Of a stretch of DNA of 64,000 nt, positions 7,677-16,864 are shown one piece after another (the stretch's first letter is position 1; every line of letters begins with the position of its first letter). Source of the stretch: CAZABC01 sp964483405 (GTDB lineage: Bacteria; Chloroflexota; Limnocylindria; Limnocylindrales; CSP1-4); contig CAZABC010000002.1 of assembly GCA_964483405.1 (NCBI GenBank), forward strand, positions 62,001 to 126,000, read 5' to 3'. Below the pieces are notes generated by a model. That model worked only from the letters and a program-made list of their open reading frames with translations. It did not search any database and was not told the DNA's origin. The position numbers and the translations under genes are program-made.

Positions 7677-7945
7677 TCGAGGGTCGCCCCGGACACCCGG
7701 GCGTCGACCGACGACTCCCCCGCACCACTCCGCCCCGGGTGGCCCACGGGCCCGTCGGCCGTCGACCCGCCCGGCGCGACGCCCGCCCGGGGCGCAGCTA
7801 TCGCGGACCGGTCGGAGGAGAGGGATGCGCGCCTCCGCCCGGGCCCGGACGGGACGTCGGTCGGAGGCGCAGCCATCGGTCGGATGGGCCGACCGCACGG
7901 AGAGCACCGGCCGCCCCGGCGGTCGAGGAACGGGAGACGCGAAGG

Positions 7946-10900
7946 ATGGCGCGAGCCGCAGTGCCGGTCATGACCCAGTCCGCCCAGTCGAAGGCCGCGC
8001 GCGCCGCGGGTCCGGCGGGCCGGAGTCGCAGCCGCAAGCTCGGGGGCCCGTGGGGGGCGAGCTTCACCGGCGAGGGGACGAGGGGTCTCCGGTTCGAGCG
8101 GCGCTGGACGCGGCCCGGCATCCACCCGTACGACGAGATCACCTGGGAGCTCCGCACGGCCGGCATCAGCAGCGAGTCGGGCAAGAGCGTCTTCGAGCAG
8201 ACCGACGTCGAGGTCCCCTCGTTCTGGAGCCAGCTCGCGACGAACGTCGTCGTCAGCAAGTACTTCCGCGGCCACCTCGGGACGCCCGAGCGCGAGCACA
8301 GCGTCAAGCAGCTCATCGACCGGGTCGTGAACACGATCACGGCGTGGGCCGAGACGCAGCGCTACTTCGCGACGCCCGAGGACCTCGCCGCCTTCAAGGC
8401 CGAGCTGACCCACCTGCTCGTCCACCAGAAGATGAGCTTCAACTCGCCGGTCTGGTTCAACGTCGGGATCGAGGCGAAGCCGCAGTGCTCGGCGTGCTTC
8501 ATCAACTCGGTCCAGGACTCGATGACCTCGATCATGGACCTCGCCAAGACCGAGGCGATGCTCTTCAAGTACGGCTCGGGCGCGGGCTCGAACCTCTCGC
8601 CGATCCGCTCGAGCCGCGAGCGGATGTCGGGCGGCGGCGTCGCCTCGGGGCCGGTCAGCTTCATGAAGGGCTACGACGCGTTCGCCGGGGTCATCAAGTC
8701 GGGCGGCAAGACCCGCCGCGCGGCGAAGATGGTCATCCTCGACGCCGACCATCCCGACATCGTCGACTTCATCGACTCGAAGATGCTCGAGGAGCGGAAG
8801 GCGTGGGCCCTGATCGAGCAGGGCTACGACGCGAGCTTCACCGGTGAGGCCTACGGCTCGATCTTCTTCCAGAACGCGAACCACTCGGTCCGCGTGACCG
8901 ACGAGTACATGCGGGCGGTCGTCGAGGACCGCGAGTGGACGACCCACGCCGTCACCGATGGCACGCCGGTCGACACGTACCGGGCCCGGGAGCTCTTCCG
9001 CAAGATGGCCGACGCGGCCTGGGTCTGCGGCGATCCCGGCATCCAGTACGACACGACGATCAACGACTGGCACACCTCGGCGAACACGGACCGCATCTAC
9101 GCGAGCAACCCGTGCTCCGAGTACATGTTCCTCAACGACACGGCCTGCAACCTCGCCTCGCTCAACCTGCTGAAGTTCGTCCGCGAGGACGGCGAGTTCG
9201 ACGTCGAGGCCTATCGCTACGCGGCCCGGGTGACGATCACCGCCCAGGAGATCCTCGTCGACAACGCGAGCTACCCGACGCCGAAGATCGAGGAGAACTC
9301 GCACCGCTTCCGGCCGCTCGGCCTCGGCTACGCGAACCTCGGCGCGCTGCTCATGAGCCGCGGCCTCGCCTACGACAGCGACGAGGGCCGCGACTTCGCC
9401 GCCGCCCTGACGGCGATCATGCACGGCGAGGCGTACCGCCAGAGCGCGGTCGTCGCCCGCGACCACGGCGGCCCGTTCGTCGACTACGACGTCAACCGCG
9501 AGCCGTTCCTGCGGGTCATCCGGAAGCATCGCGACGCCGCCTACCGGATCCCGTCGGCGGGCGTGCCCGAGGAGCTCCTCGATGCCGCGAAGGTCGTCTT
9601 CGACGAGGCGCTCGCCCTGGGCGAGAAGCACGGCTACCGCAACGCGCAGGTGACCGTCCTCGCCCCGACCGGGACGATCGCCTTCATGATGGACTGCGAC
9701 ACGACCGGCATCGAGCCCGACATCGCGCTCATCAAGTACAAGAAGCTCGTCGGCGAGGGCTTCCTCAAGATCGTCAACAACACCGTCCCGGTCGCCCTCC
9801 GACGGCTCGGCTACACGCCGGACCAGGTCGAGGAGATCGTCGCCTACGTCAACGCCAACGAGACGATCGAGGGCGCGCCGGCCCTGCGGCCCGAGCACCT
9901 CCCGGTCTTCGACTGCGCCTTCAAGCCGGTCAACGGCGAGCGCTCGATCCACTACATGGGCCACGTCCGGATGATGGCCGCCGTCCAGCCGTTCCTCTCG
10001 GGCGCGATCAGCAAGACCGTCAACATGCCCGAGGCCGCGACGGCCGAGGAGATCGAGACGGTCTACCTCGAGGGCTGGAAGCTCGGCCTCAAGGCGATCG
10101 CGATCTACCGCGACGGCAGCAAGCGGAGCCAGCCGCTCTCGACCGGCAAGAAGAAGGACGAGGCGGTCGCCGACGCCGACTCGGAGACCGTCGCCGCGCT
10201 CCGGGCCCAGCTCGCGACCGCCCAGGCCGAAGCGGCCAAGCCGCACCGCCGCCGGCTCCCCGCCGAGCGGACCGCCGTCACCCACAAGTTCGACATCGCC
10301 GGCCACGAGGGCTACATCACCGTCGGCCTCTATCCCGACGGCCAGCCCGGCGAGATCTTCCTCAAGATGGCGAAGGAGGGCTCGACGGTCTCGGGCCTGA
10401 TGGACACCTTCGCGACGTCGGTGAGCCTCGCCCTCCAGTACGGGGTACCGCTGCGGGACCTCGTCAACAAGTTCGCCCATGTCCGGTTCGAGCCGTCGGG
10501 CTTCACCGGCAACGCCGAGATCCCGATCGCCAAGTCGATCGTCGACTACATCTTCCGCTGGCTCGGCTCGCGTTTCCTGTCGACCGACGAGAAGACGAGC
10601 CTCGGGCTCATCGACCGCTCGGCCCTCGTTGCCGAGGCGCCGGCCGGGTTCGGCTTCGCACCGGCCGGCGGCGTCGCGGCGACGCCCGAGGACGACCAGT
10701 CGGCGAACGTCGACGCGATCGCGCCGGTCGCCGACCGGCCGGTGACGGGCGGCAAGGCACCGACGGCCCCGGTCGACGACGCACCGCGGGCGACCGCCGC
10801 CGCCGTCGCAAGCGGACCGGCGATCGAGGACCCCGCCCCCGAGGCGGTCGCCTCCCCGCTCGAGCTGCCGGTCGTCGCCGGCAACGGCCACGCCAAGACC

Positions 10901-11068
10901 AACGGGGGTGGCGACGGCGGGAGCATCACCCTGAACATCGGCGGCACGAAGGTCGGCTTCCAGCAGCAGGCCGACGCCCCGTCGTGCGCCGAATGCGGCT
11001 CGATCATGGTCCGCAACGGCAGCTGCTACAAGTGCCTCAACTGCGGCAGCACGAGCGGCTGCAGCTGA
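7946..11068 (+). CDS. nrdJ: Adenosylcobalamin-dependent (class II) ribonucleotide reductase
   Basis: 1,040 residues. The enzyme reduces ribonucleotides to deoxyribonucleotides using adenosylcobalamin to make the thiyl radical, so it works with or without oxygen. Visible features are KPQCSACFIN (C181, C184), the active-site loop NPCSEY (N388, C390, E392), and the phosphate-binding segment APTGTIAFMMDCDTTGIEPD. A TSCPD domain runs from HKFDIAGHEGYITV to about residue 865. The C-terminal cysteine-rich tail CAECGS...CYKCLNCGSTSGC (C1014-C1039) has a zinc-ribbon look and probably shuttles electrons. A disordered Ala/Pro-rich stretch separates TSCPD from the tail. The ATG at 7946 has GGAG about 9 nt upstream; ATG 7970 is the alternative. 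Control by NrdR is predicted from two upstream boxes. No nrdR gene is in the window. Confidence 0.95.
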   Translation: MARAAVPVMTQSAQSKAARAAGPAGRSRSRKLGGPWGASFTGEGTRGLRFERRWTRPGIHPYDEITWELRTAGISSESGKSVFEQTDVEVPSFWSQLATNVVVSKYFRGHLGTPEREHSVKQLIDRVVNTITAWAETQRYFATPEDLAAFKAELTHLLVHQKMSFNSPVWFNVGIEAKPQCSACFINSVQDSMTSIMDLAKTEAMLFKYGSGAGSNLSPIRSSRERMSGGGVASGPVSFMKGYDAFAGVIKSGGKTRRAAKMVILDADHPDIVDFIDSKMLEERKAWALIEQGYDASFTGEAYGSIFFQNANHSVRVTDEYMRAVVEDREWTTHAVTDGTPVDTYRARELFRKMADAAWVCGDPGIQYDTTINDWHTSANTDRIYASNPCSEYMFLNDTACNLASLNLLKFVREDGEFDVEAYRYAARVTITAQEILVDNASYPTPKIEENSHRFRPLGLGYANLGALLMSRGLAYDSDEGRDFAAALTAIMHGEAYRQSAVVARDHGGPFVDYDVNREPFLRVIRKHRDAAYRIPSAGVPEELLDAAKVVFDEALALGEKHGYRNAQVTVLAPTGTIAFMMDCDTTGIEPDIALIKYKKLVGEGFLKIVNNTVPVALRRLGYTPDQVEEIVAYVNANETIEGAPALRPEHLPVFDCAFKPVNGERSIHYMGHVRMMAAVQPFLSGAISKTVNMPEAATAEEIETVYLEGWKLGLKAIAIYRDGSKRSQPLSTGKKKDEAVADADSETVAALRAQLATAQAEAAKPHRRRLPAERTAVTHKFDIAGHEGYITVGLYPDGQPGEIFLKMAKEGSTVSGLMDTFATSVSLALQYGVPLRDLVNKFAHVRFEPSGFTGNAEIPIAKSIVDYIFRWLGSRFLSTDEKTSLGLIDRSALVAEAPAGFGFAPAGGVAATPEDDQSANVDAIAPVADRPVTGGKAPTAPVDDAPRATAAAVASGPAIEDPAPEAVASPLELPVVAGNGHAKTNGGGDGGSITLNIGGTKVGFQQQADAPSCAECGSIMVRNGSCYKCLNCGSTSGCS

Positions 11069-11092
11069 GCCCGGGGACCTCGACGCGAGTCC

Positions 11093-11121
11093 GAAGGGCC
11101 GGACCGAGCGTCCGGCCCTTC
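11093..11121 (+). terminator. Hairpin terminator after nrdJ
   Basis: GAAGGGCCGGAC pairs perfectly with GTCCGGCCCTTC over 12 bp with a 5-nt loop, 24 bp after the nrdJ stop. There is no U-tract, as is common in GC-rich genomes. It separates nrdJ from the glycosylase gene that begins 18 bp later. Confidence 0.7.
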
Positions 11122-11138
11122 CGCATGTCCGCGCGCCG

Positions 11139-11771
11139 ATGACCCGAGCGCTCGACGGGGCGACGCTGCTCGCCGCGACCGACGAGCTGGCGGCGCGCGA
11201 CCCGGAGCTCGCCGCGATCCGCGCCCGATGGGGACCGCCGCCGCTCTGGGATCGCGAGCCGGGGTTCGCCTCGCTGCTCCACATCGTCCTCGAGCAGCAG
11301 GTCTCGCTCGCCTCGGCCCGGGCCGCCTTCGACCGACTCGAGGCGGCCATCGGGCGCCCGGCGCCGGCGGCGTTCCTCGACCTGTCGGACGCCGAGCTCC
11401 TCGCGATCGGCTTCAGCCGCCAGAAGGCCCGCTACGGACGAGCCCTCGCGACGGCGGTCATCGACGGCGCGCTCGACGTCGACGGCCTGGCCGGCCTCGG
11501 CGACGCGGCGGCCCGGTCGGCCCTCCTCCGCCAGGTCGGGATCGGCCCGTGGACGGCCGACATCTACCTGGTCATGGCGCTCCGCCGACCGGACGTCTGG
11601 CCGACCGGCGACCTCGCGCTCGCGACCGCGGCCGCCGAGGCGAAGGGGCTCGCGACGAGGCCGAGCGACGCCGACCTCGCCGCGCTCGCCGAGTCGTGGC
11701 GACCCTGGCGGGCCGTCGCCGCGCGGCTGCTCTGGCTCGACTACCTCCGGCGGCGCGGCCGGCCTACATGA
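11139..11771 (+). CDS. AlkA-type DNA-3-methyladenine glycosylase (HhH-GPD)
   Basis: 210 residues. The helix-hairpin-helix and catalytic loop are in LRQVGIGPWTADIYLVMAL, followed by the family signature RPDVWPTGDLAL, whose Asp is the expected catalytic acid. Upstream, IVLEQQVSLASARAAFDRL matches the substrate-pocket helix of AlkA-like enzymes. It would excise alkylated purines in base excision repair. It is shorter than E. coli AlkA because it lacks the N-terminal beta domain, like many bacterial short AlkA proteins. It starts 18 bp after the nrdJ terminator and overlaps the convergent YCII gene by 8 bp at the stop codons. Confidence 0.85.
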   Translation: MTRALDGATLLAATDELAARDPELAAIRARWGPPPLWDREPGFASLLHIVLEQQVSLASARAAFDRLEAAIGRPAPAAFLDLSDAELLAIGFSRQKARYGRALATAVIDGALDVDGLAGLGDAAARSALLRQVGIGPWTADIYLVMALRRPDVWPTGDLALATAAAEAKGLATRPSDADLAALAESWRPWRAVAARLLWLDYLRRRGRPT

Positions 11772-12081
11772 CCTCGAACGTCTCGACGACCTCGACCGAC
11801 GCGCTCGGGTCGGCGAGGACCGGGCAGCCACGGGCGATCTCGACCGCGGCGTCGAGGCTCTCGGCCGCGATCACCGAGTAGCCACTCGGCGCGTCGGGCC
11901 CGCCATCGCGGACCGAGCCGTCCGCCCCGAGGACCTTCGTCGGGCCGGCCGGGTTGCCGCCGTCGACGACCGCCGGGCCGAGGATCGTGTACCAGTCGGT
12001 CCAGGCCTTCATCACCGCGGCGCCCTCATCGGGCGTCTCGGGGTTGCTGCCGCCGTGATACACGAACAGGTAGTTCGCCAT
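11764..12081 (-). CDS. YCII-related domain protein
   Basis: 105 residues. MANYLFVYHGGSN at the start and SGYSVIAAESLDAAVEIARG in the middle match the YCII/DGPF group of small dimeric alpha-beta proteins, often found beside ECF sigma factors. No sigma factor is seen here. A GGAGG lies about 10 nt before the ATG at 12081. The biochemical role of the family is mostly unknown. The 3' end overlaps the glycosylase gene by 8 bp on the opposite strand. Confidence 0.75.
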   Translation of the reverse strand: MANYLFVYHGGSNPETPDEGAAVMKAWTDWYTILGPAVVDGGNPAGPTKVLGADGSVRDGGPDAPSGYSVIAAESLDAAVEIARGCPVLADPSASVEVVETFEVM

Positions 12082-12204
12082 CGAGGGATCCCTCCTGCGC
12101 CTGGGACGCCGCGGCAGGTGCCGGCGGTCGCGAGCGGGTGCACCGGTCCATACCGTCGACGAGCCGCGCGGGTTCGGGACGACGGCACGACCGGAGCGAC
12201 GAGG

Positions 12205-12804
12205 CTATCCGACGGGCCAGCCGCCGGGGCGGTCGGGTCGCACGTCGCGGGCCGCCATCTCCGCCGTCCGCTCGATCCGGGCGGCCCGCGTCGCCGGCCG
12301 TTTCGCGACGGCGATCCAGCCGAGGGTGAGCTTGCGGGCGGAGGGCGGCCAGGCCGCCCAGTTGGCCGCCGCCGGTGGTGTGGCGTCGAGCGCGGTCGCG
12401 AGGTCCGGCGGGACCTCGAGCCGCTCGGGGCCGTCGAGCACCGTCCACGACCCGTCGGCCTTCGCCCGCTCGACCGCGGCCAGCCCCGCCGGGGCCATCA
12501 GCCCGGCCGCGACGAGCCGCTCGACGCGGGCCTTGTTCGACGCCGCCCACGGGCTCGACGGCCTGCGCCGCGCGAAGTAGAGCTTGCCCCGCTCGTCGTC
12601 GACCCGACCGGCTGTGCCGTCGACCCAGCCGAAGCAGAGCGCCTCCTCGATCGCCTCCTCGTAGGCGATCGTCGGCCGCCCGGCCGGCCGGCGCCACGAG
12701 ACGAGCCAGACGCCGGCCGCCGTCGCGTGGTTCGCCTCGAGCCAGGTCCGCCAGGCGGCCCGGTCGGCGGGCTGGAACAGCGGCGCGTCGTCGAGGGCCG
12801 ACAC
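12205..12804 (-). CDS. YdeI/OmpD-associated family protein
   Basis: 199 residues with a GTG start. FQPADRAAWRTWLEANH, AIEEALCFGWVDGTA, YFARRRPSSPWAASN and a C-terminal PPSARKLTLGWI are the landmarks of the YdeI/OmpD-associated family. Members have been linked to resistance to cationic peptides and other stresses, but the mechanism is unclear. The start at 12804 was chosen because anything longer runs into the oxidoreductase gene ending at 12840. There is no clear ribosome binding site, so it may be read through from that gene. Confidence 0.75.
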   Translation of the reverse strand: MSALDDAPLFQPADRAAWRTWLEANHATAAGVWLVSWRRPAGRPTIAYEEAIEEALCFGWVDGTAGRVDDERGKLYFARRRPSSPWAASNKARVERLVAAGLMAPAGLAAVERAKADGSWTVLDGPERLEVPPDLATALDATPPAAANWAAWPPSARKLTLGWIAVAKRPATRAARIERTAEMAARDVRPDRPGGWPVG

Positions 12805-12839
12805 GGTTCGGGCCGCGGCCGTGCGTCGAAGCGACCGAG

Positions 12840-14507
12840 CTACACGCCCGCGGCCCGATCGCGGTCGGCGAGGATCCGCTGCGCGGCGAGCCGTCCCGGC
12901 GCCCCGACGACACAGCCGCCGGGGTGGGTCCCCGATCCACACTGGTAGTAGCCGTCGATCGGCGTCCGGTACTGGCTCCAGCCCGGTGCGGGGCGCATGA
13001 ACCACATCTGCGGAGCGAGGAACTCGCCGGCGAAGATGTTGCCCTCCGACAGGCCGACCGTCCGCTCGATGTGGAGCGGCGTCACGACCTCGCGCTGGAG
13101 GACGAGGTCCCCGAAGCCCGGGAAGAACGACTCGAGGGTCCGCTGGACGGTGTCGCCGAGGTTCTCCTTCTCGGTGTCCCAGTCGCTGCCGCGGAGGTGG
13201 TACGGCGTCCAGTGGACGAAGCACGACATGACGGCCTTGCCGGGCGGCGCCATGTCGGGGTCGACCATCGACTGGACGGCGCAGTCGAGGTACGGCCGGC
13301 TCGAGTACCAGCCGTACTTGCCCTCGTCGAAGGCCCGCTCGAGGTACTCCATCGACGGGGCGATGTTGGTGAAGCCGCGGAGGTGGTCGGTCGAGTCGCC
13401 GAGGGCCGGATAGCGCGGCGGCGCGTCAAGGGCGAAGTTCACCTTCGAGCTCGTGCCCTGGAACCGGAACCGGCGGATCGTGTCGACGAGGTCGCCCGGC
13501 AGCTCGGCCGGCTCGACGAGCTCGAGGAAGGTCCGCCGCGGGTCGAGCGAGCTGACGACGACCGGGGCGTGGAGCTCGGTCCCGTCGGCGAGCGCGACGC
13601 CGGTCGTCCGGCCGCCACGGGTGATGACCGCCGCCACGGGCGACTCGAGCCGGATCTCGGCGCCGAACGACTCGGCGGCCCGGGCCAGGACCTGGGTGAA
13701 GCCGCCGTTGCCGCCCTTGTGGAACGACCAGGCGCCGTAGACGCCGTCGTGCTCGCCCATGAGGTGGTAGAGCAGGACGAGCCCCGAGCCCTGCGAGTAC
13801 GGCCCCACGTTCGTGCCGATGATCGACGACGAGGCGAGGTACCCCTTGACGATGTCGGACTCGAAGTAGTCGTCGAGGAAGTCGGCGGCCGAGCCGGTCA
13901 GCAGCCGGACGGCATCGTGGACGACCTTGCGGTCGAGGCCCCGGAGGTGCTGGGCCATCGCCGCGATCCGGACGAGCTCCTCGGGGTCGTCGCTCCAGAA
14001 GTCGGGCGGGGCCGTCTCGAAGAGCGGCCGCAGCGCGTGGAGGACCCGGGTGATGTCGTGGTCGAACGCGTCGTAGGCGTCGGCGTCGTGCGGTGAGTGG
14101 CGGGCGATCTCGCGCTGGTTCTCGCCGTGGTCCTGGCCGAGCAGGAGGTAGTCGCCGTCCTCCTTGGGGCAGAACGTCGTCGGCATGAGGAGCGGCATGA
14201 AGCCGTGCTTGACGAGCTCCAGCTCCTGGACGATCTGCGGCCGCAGGAGGCTCAGGGCGTACGAGAAGGTCGTGAACCAGAAGCCCGGCCGGAGCTCCTC
14301 GGTGATCGCCGCTCCGCCGACGAGGTGACGCCGCTCGAGGACGAGCGTGCGCAGGCCGGCCTTGGCCAGGTAGGCGGCGTTGACGAGGCCGTTGTGGCCG
14401 GCGCCGACGACGATCGCGTCGTACGTCCGGTCGGCGGCGGTCGTCGCCTTCGCGCGCTTGGGCGCCTTGGCCCGGGCGGGCGCCTTGGTGGTCGTCGTCT
14501 TCGGCAT
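12840..14507 (-). CDS. PYROXD2-like FAD-dependent oxidoreductase (phytoene desaturase superfamily)
   Basis: 555 residues. After a Lys/Ala-rich N-terminal tail of about 26 residues comes the FAD-binding motif AIVVGAGHNGLVNAAYLAKA, then LVLERRHLVGGAAITEEL. The C-terminus has the FAD segment YQCGSGTHPGGCVVGAPGR. The pattern is that of the bacterial and human PYROXD2 group within the phytoene-dehydrogenase-like superfamily. No carotenoid genes are nearby, so a carotenoid role is not supported. The start lies 1 nt beyond the end of the aminomethyltransferase-like gene, so the two are translationally coupled and probably act on the same substrate. The basic N-terminal tail is unusual and may be disordered. 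Confidence 0.8.
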   Translation of the reverse strand: MPKTTTTKAPARAKAPKRAKATTAADRTYDAIVVGAGHNGLVNAAYLAKAGLRTLVLERRHLVGGAAITEELRPGFWFTTFSYALSLLRPQIVQELELVKHGFMPLLMPTTFCPKEDGDYLLLGQDHGENQREIARHSPHDADAYDAFDHDITRVLHALRPLFETAPPDFWSDDPEELVRIAAMAQHLRGLDRKVVHDAVRLLTGSAADFLDDYFESDIVKGYLASSSIIGTNVGPYSQGSGLVLLYHLMGEHDGVYGAWSFHKGGNGGFTQVLARAAESFGAEIRLESPVAAVITRGGRTTGVALADGTELHAPVVVSSLDPRRTFLELVEPAELPGDLVDTIRRFRFQGTSSKVNFALDAPPRYPALGDSTDHLRGFTNIAPSMEYLERAFDEGKYGWYSSRPYLDCAVQSMVDPDMAPPGKAVMSCFVHWTPYHLRGSDWDTEKENLGDTVQRTLESFFPGFGDLVLQREVVTPLHIERTVGLSEGNIFAGEFLAPQMWFMRPAPGWSQYRTPIDGYYQCGSGTHPGGCVVGAPGRLAAQRILADRDRAAGV

Positions 14508-14508
14508 C

Positions 14509-15720
14509 TCAGGCGGTCCTTCGCGGCGGGTCGTAGAGCGGGAGGCGGGTCACCTCCGCGCCGAAGTACTCGTAGTGGTGGTGGACGGGCAGCTCGAGCC
14601 GGACGCGGGTCCCGGGGACCGCCATCGGCGGCGGCACCCGCCCGAGCGCGATGTGGCGCTGGAGGACCGGCGAGTACATGAAGCTCGTCACGTAACCGAC
14701 CTGGCGCAGGTCGTCGTCGTACAGGTACGACTCGCCGTGGACGGGGACGTGGTCGCGGGGCGGGATGACCCCGGCCTCGGTGTAGCGCCGGTCGTACTCG
14801 GCCCAGTCGAGGACGAGCCCGGTCAGCCGGTACCGGGTCGAGCCGGTCGCGAGCTCGCGACGGATCGCGTCGCGGCCGAGGAAGGCCCGGTCGCTCGTCG
14901 CGATGTCGCGGAACATCCAGCCGTAGCCGAGCTCGACCGGCGTCGAGCGGGCCTCGTCGGTCCAGGCGAAGCGGCTCGAGTGGAAGTCGACGCCGAGCAG
15001 GAGCAGGCCGGCCTCGATCCGGGCCATGTACAGCGCCGTCAGCCCGAACGGGACGATCCCGCGCCCGGCACTCGCCTCGGCGAGGGTGTCCCAGACCCGG
15101 AGTCCATCGGTCGCGTCGATCCACAGCTCGTAGCCGAGGTCGCCGGTGTAGCCGGTCCGGGTCACCTGGAGGCGACGGCCGCCGATCGTCGCCGGCGCGA
15201 GGTCGAACGGGCGGAGGCCGCCGACGGACGCGTCGAGCGAGGCGAGGACCTCGCGCGACCGGGGGCCCTGGAAGGCGAGCACGCCGTACGCCTCGGAGAC
15301 GTCCTCGACGACGACCCGGCGCCGGCCGACCTGGTCGGCGAACCAGGCGAGGTTGGGTTCGGCCGCGGTCAGCAAGAAGTCGTCGTCGGCGAACCGGAGG
15401 ACGACGCCGTCCTCGACGACGCCGCCGCGGTCGTCGCACCACAGCGTGTACTGGGCCCGGCCCGGACGGCAGGTCCGGATGTCGCGGGCCAGGGCGGTGG
15501 CGAGGAACGCCTCCGCGTCGGGGCCGTGGACCCGGTACTTGAACAGCGGCGAGGTGTCGAAGACCCCGGCCGCGTTGCGGATCGCGACGTACTCGGCCTT
15601 CTCGGAGGCCTGGTAGCGGGTCGCGGCGAGATAGCCGGACCAGTGCTCCCACAGGCCCGTCTCGTTGCGTGCGCTCGTCCGCTCGTGGAACGGGGTCGTC
15701 CGGATCATCGGCCGCCTCAT
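14509..15720 (-). CDS. Aminomethyltransferase (GcvT)-family protein
   Basis: 403 residues. Folate-binding GcvT-fold motifs are present: GVFDTSPLFKYRVHGPDAEAFL near residue 55, FQGPRSREVL, VTRTGYTGDLGYELWID, and GLTALYMARIEAGLLLLG. Members transfer one-carbon units to tetrahydrofolate (GcvT, dimethylglycine/sarcosine dehydrogenase tails, DMSP demethylase). The lack of other glycine-cleavage genes and the coupling to an FAD oxidoreductase gene suggest demethylation of an N- or S-methyl compound rather than the glycine cleavage system. Substrate is unknown. The ATG at 15720 (MRRPMIRTTPFHERT) is preferred; the internal ATG at codon 5 is also possible. Confidence 0.75.
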   Translation of the reverse strand: MRRPMIRTTPFHERTSARNETGLWEHWSGYLAATRYQASEKAEYVAIRNAAGVFDTSPLFKYRVHGPDAEAFLATALARDIRTCRPGRAQYTLWCDDRGGVVEDGVVLRFADDDFLLTAAEPNLAWFADQVGRRRVVVEDVSEAYGVLAFQGPRSREVLASLDASVGGLRPFDLAPATIGGRRLQVTRTGYTGDLGYELWIDATDGLRVWDTLAEASAGRGIVPFGLTALYMARIEAGLLLLGVDFHSSRFAWTDEARSTPVELGYGWMFRDIATSDRAFLGRDAIRRELATGSTRYRLTGLVLDWAEYDRRYTEAGVIPPRDHVPVHGESYLYDDDLRQVGYVTSFMYSPVLQRHIALGRVPPPMAVPGTRVRLELPVHHHYEYFGAEVTRLPLYDPPRRTA

Positions 15721-15827
15721 CGGGTCGTCGCGGGCCGCGCCCGCCGAAGTCCCGGCATGGTAGCCGCGCAGCCGCGGCGGTTTCCTGGCCGTCCCGCCCC
15801 ATGGGCGGGTATCGCGAGCGCTCCCGC

Positions 15828-15833
15828 TATCCT
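15828..15833 (+). promoter_or_regulatory. TATCCT -10 box, leaderless PAC2 gene
   Basis: TATCCT ends 6 nt before the GTG at 15840, with no ribosome binding site between. It supports the GTG as the true start. Confidence 0.5.
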
Positions 15834-15839
15834 TCGCCC

Positions 15840-16706
15840 GTGCGCGTCTTCGACCTCCACGACCACGCCCCGCTCGACCGACCGGTCCTCGTCGTCGCCC
15901 TCGACGGCTGGGTCGACGCCGGCTCCGCGGCGACCCTGGCCGCGGCCCAGCTCGCCGAAGACGGCGAGCTCGTGGCCACGTTCGACCCCGACGCGATCTA
16001 CGACTACCGCGCCCGCCGGCCGACGCTCAAGATCGTGGACGGGCGGCTGACCGAGATCGACTGGCCCGAGCTGACGGTCCGGGCCTGCCGGATCGACGGC
16101 CGCGACCTCCTCGTCATGACCGGCCAGGAGCCCGACGATCGCTGGCGCGCGCTGGGCGCCTCGGTCGTCGAGCTCGCCCGCGCGCTCGAAGTCCGCGAGT
16201 GGATCAGCCTGGGCGCCATCCCGGCCGCCGTGCCGCACACGCGGCCCGTGCCGATCATGGGGACCGAGTCGGAGCCCGGACGGCTCCGCGGCGGGGTCGC
16301 CGCCGGCCCGGCCGGCGTCCTGCGGGTCCCCGCGGCGGCGCTCTCGACGCTCGAGATGGCGGTCGACACGGCGGGGATCCCGGCGGTCGGCCTGTTCGCC
16401 CAGATCCCGCACTACGTCTCCGGGCCGTATGCGCCGGCGGCCGTCGAGCTGCTCCGCGCGCTCGGGCGACATCTCGAGGCCCAGCTGCCACTCGGCTTCC
16501 TGCCCGAGGAGGCCCGCCAGCTCGGAGCGCGGCTCGACACGGCGGCCGCCGGCGACGAGACGACCCGGGCGTACATCGCCCGCCTCGAGGGGATGAGCGA
16601 CGAGTCGCGGCTGCCGTCGGGCGACGACCTGATCGCCGACATCGAGCGGTTCCTCCGCGACCGCGGCGCGCCCGGCGAGGGCGAAGGCAGCAGCCGCCTC
16701 AACTGA
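15840..16706 (+). CDS. PAC2-family protein (proteasome assembly chaperone-like)
   Basis: 288 residues with a GTG start. LDRPVLVVALDGWVDAGSAA at the N-terminus, LIVMTGQEPDDRWRA-like text in the middle (DLLVMTGQEPDDRW), and IPAVGLFAQIPHYVSGPYAP are hallmarks of the PAC2 fold. This fold is found in eukaryotic proteasome assembly chaperones and in archaeal and actinobacterial proteins of unknown job. No proteasome genes are in the window. The C-terminal 60 residues are charged and helical (LIADIERFLRDRG). Function in this organism is not known. Confidence 0.75.
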   Translation: MRVFDLHDHAPLDRPVLVVALDGWVDAGSAATLAAAQLAEDGELVATFDPDAIYDYRARRPTLKIVDGRLTEIDWPELTVRACRIDGRDLLVMTGQEPDDRWRALGASVVELARALEVREWISLGAIPAAVPHTRPVPIMGTESEPGRLRGGVAAGPAGVLRVPAAALSTLEMAVDTAGIPAVGLFAQIPHYVSGPYAPAAVELLRALGRHLEAQLPLGFLPEEARQLGARLDTAAAGDETTRAYIARLEGMSDESRLPSGDDLIADIERFLRDRGAPGEGEGSSRLN

Positions 16707-16785
16707 TCGGCGGGGCCTGGCGGCTGGCGCCGGATGGCGGGCCGGCGGAGGGACCCCGGCCCAGCGCGCCACCCGCCGACTCCCG

Positions 16786-16791
16786 TAGAGT
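16786..16791 (+). promoter_or_regulatory. Candidate -10 (TAGAGT) for the antiporter gene
   Basis: TAGAGT lies about 74 nt before the GTG at 16865. It would yield a leader of about 67 nt carrying the GGAGG ribosome binding site at 16855-16860. No clear -35. Confidence 0.3.
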
Positions 16792-16864
16792 GACCGTGCG
16801 CCGGCGACGGGCGCGACGACGCGTCGCGGACCGCCGGGGTCGCTCGGAGGCGTTCGGAGGGATC

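Larger units (their letters stand above)
7414..7945. other. 532-bp non-coding region upstream of nrdJ
   Basis: No convincing gene on either strand. It holds, in order, an AT-richer junction at 7408-7430, an array of five GTGGAY motifs (7496-7577), two NrdR-box-like palindromes (7591-7606, 7624-7639), a TTGACG/TACTGT promoter (7648-7676), and a leader of about 260 nt ending in the nrdJ ribosome binding site (GGAG at 7933). I searched the leader by eye for a cobalamin riboswitch core and found none. Confidence 0.6.

Noticed and set aside
7640..7945. Cobalamin riboswitch in the nrdJ leader
   Set aside because: A B12 riboswitch was expected for a class II reductase leader, but I found no B12-box-like core by eye. 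A covariance-model search would decide.
7424..11350. A 1,308-codon open frame on the minus strand opposite nrdJ
   Set aside because: It has no domain or motif, a composition typical of GC-rich shadow frames, and runs exactly opposite a certain gene.
12840..14507. Phytoene desaturase (crtI) for carotenoid synthesis
   Set aside because: The sequence fits the PYROXD2-like branch better, and no carotenoid genes lie nearby.
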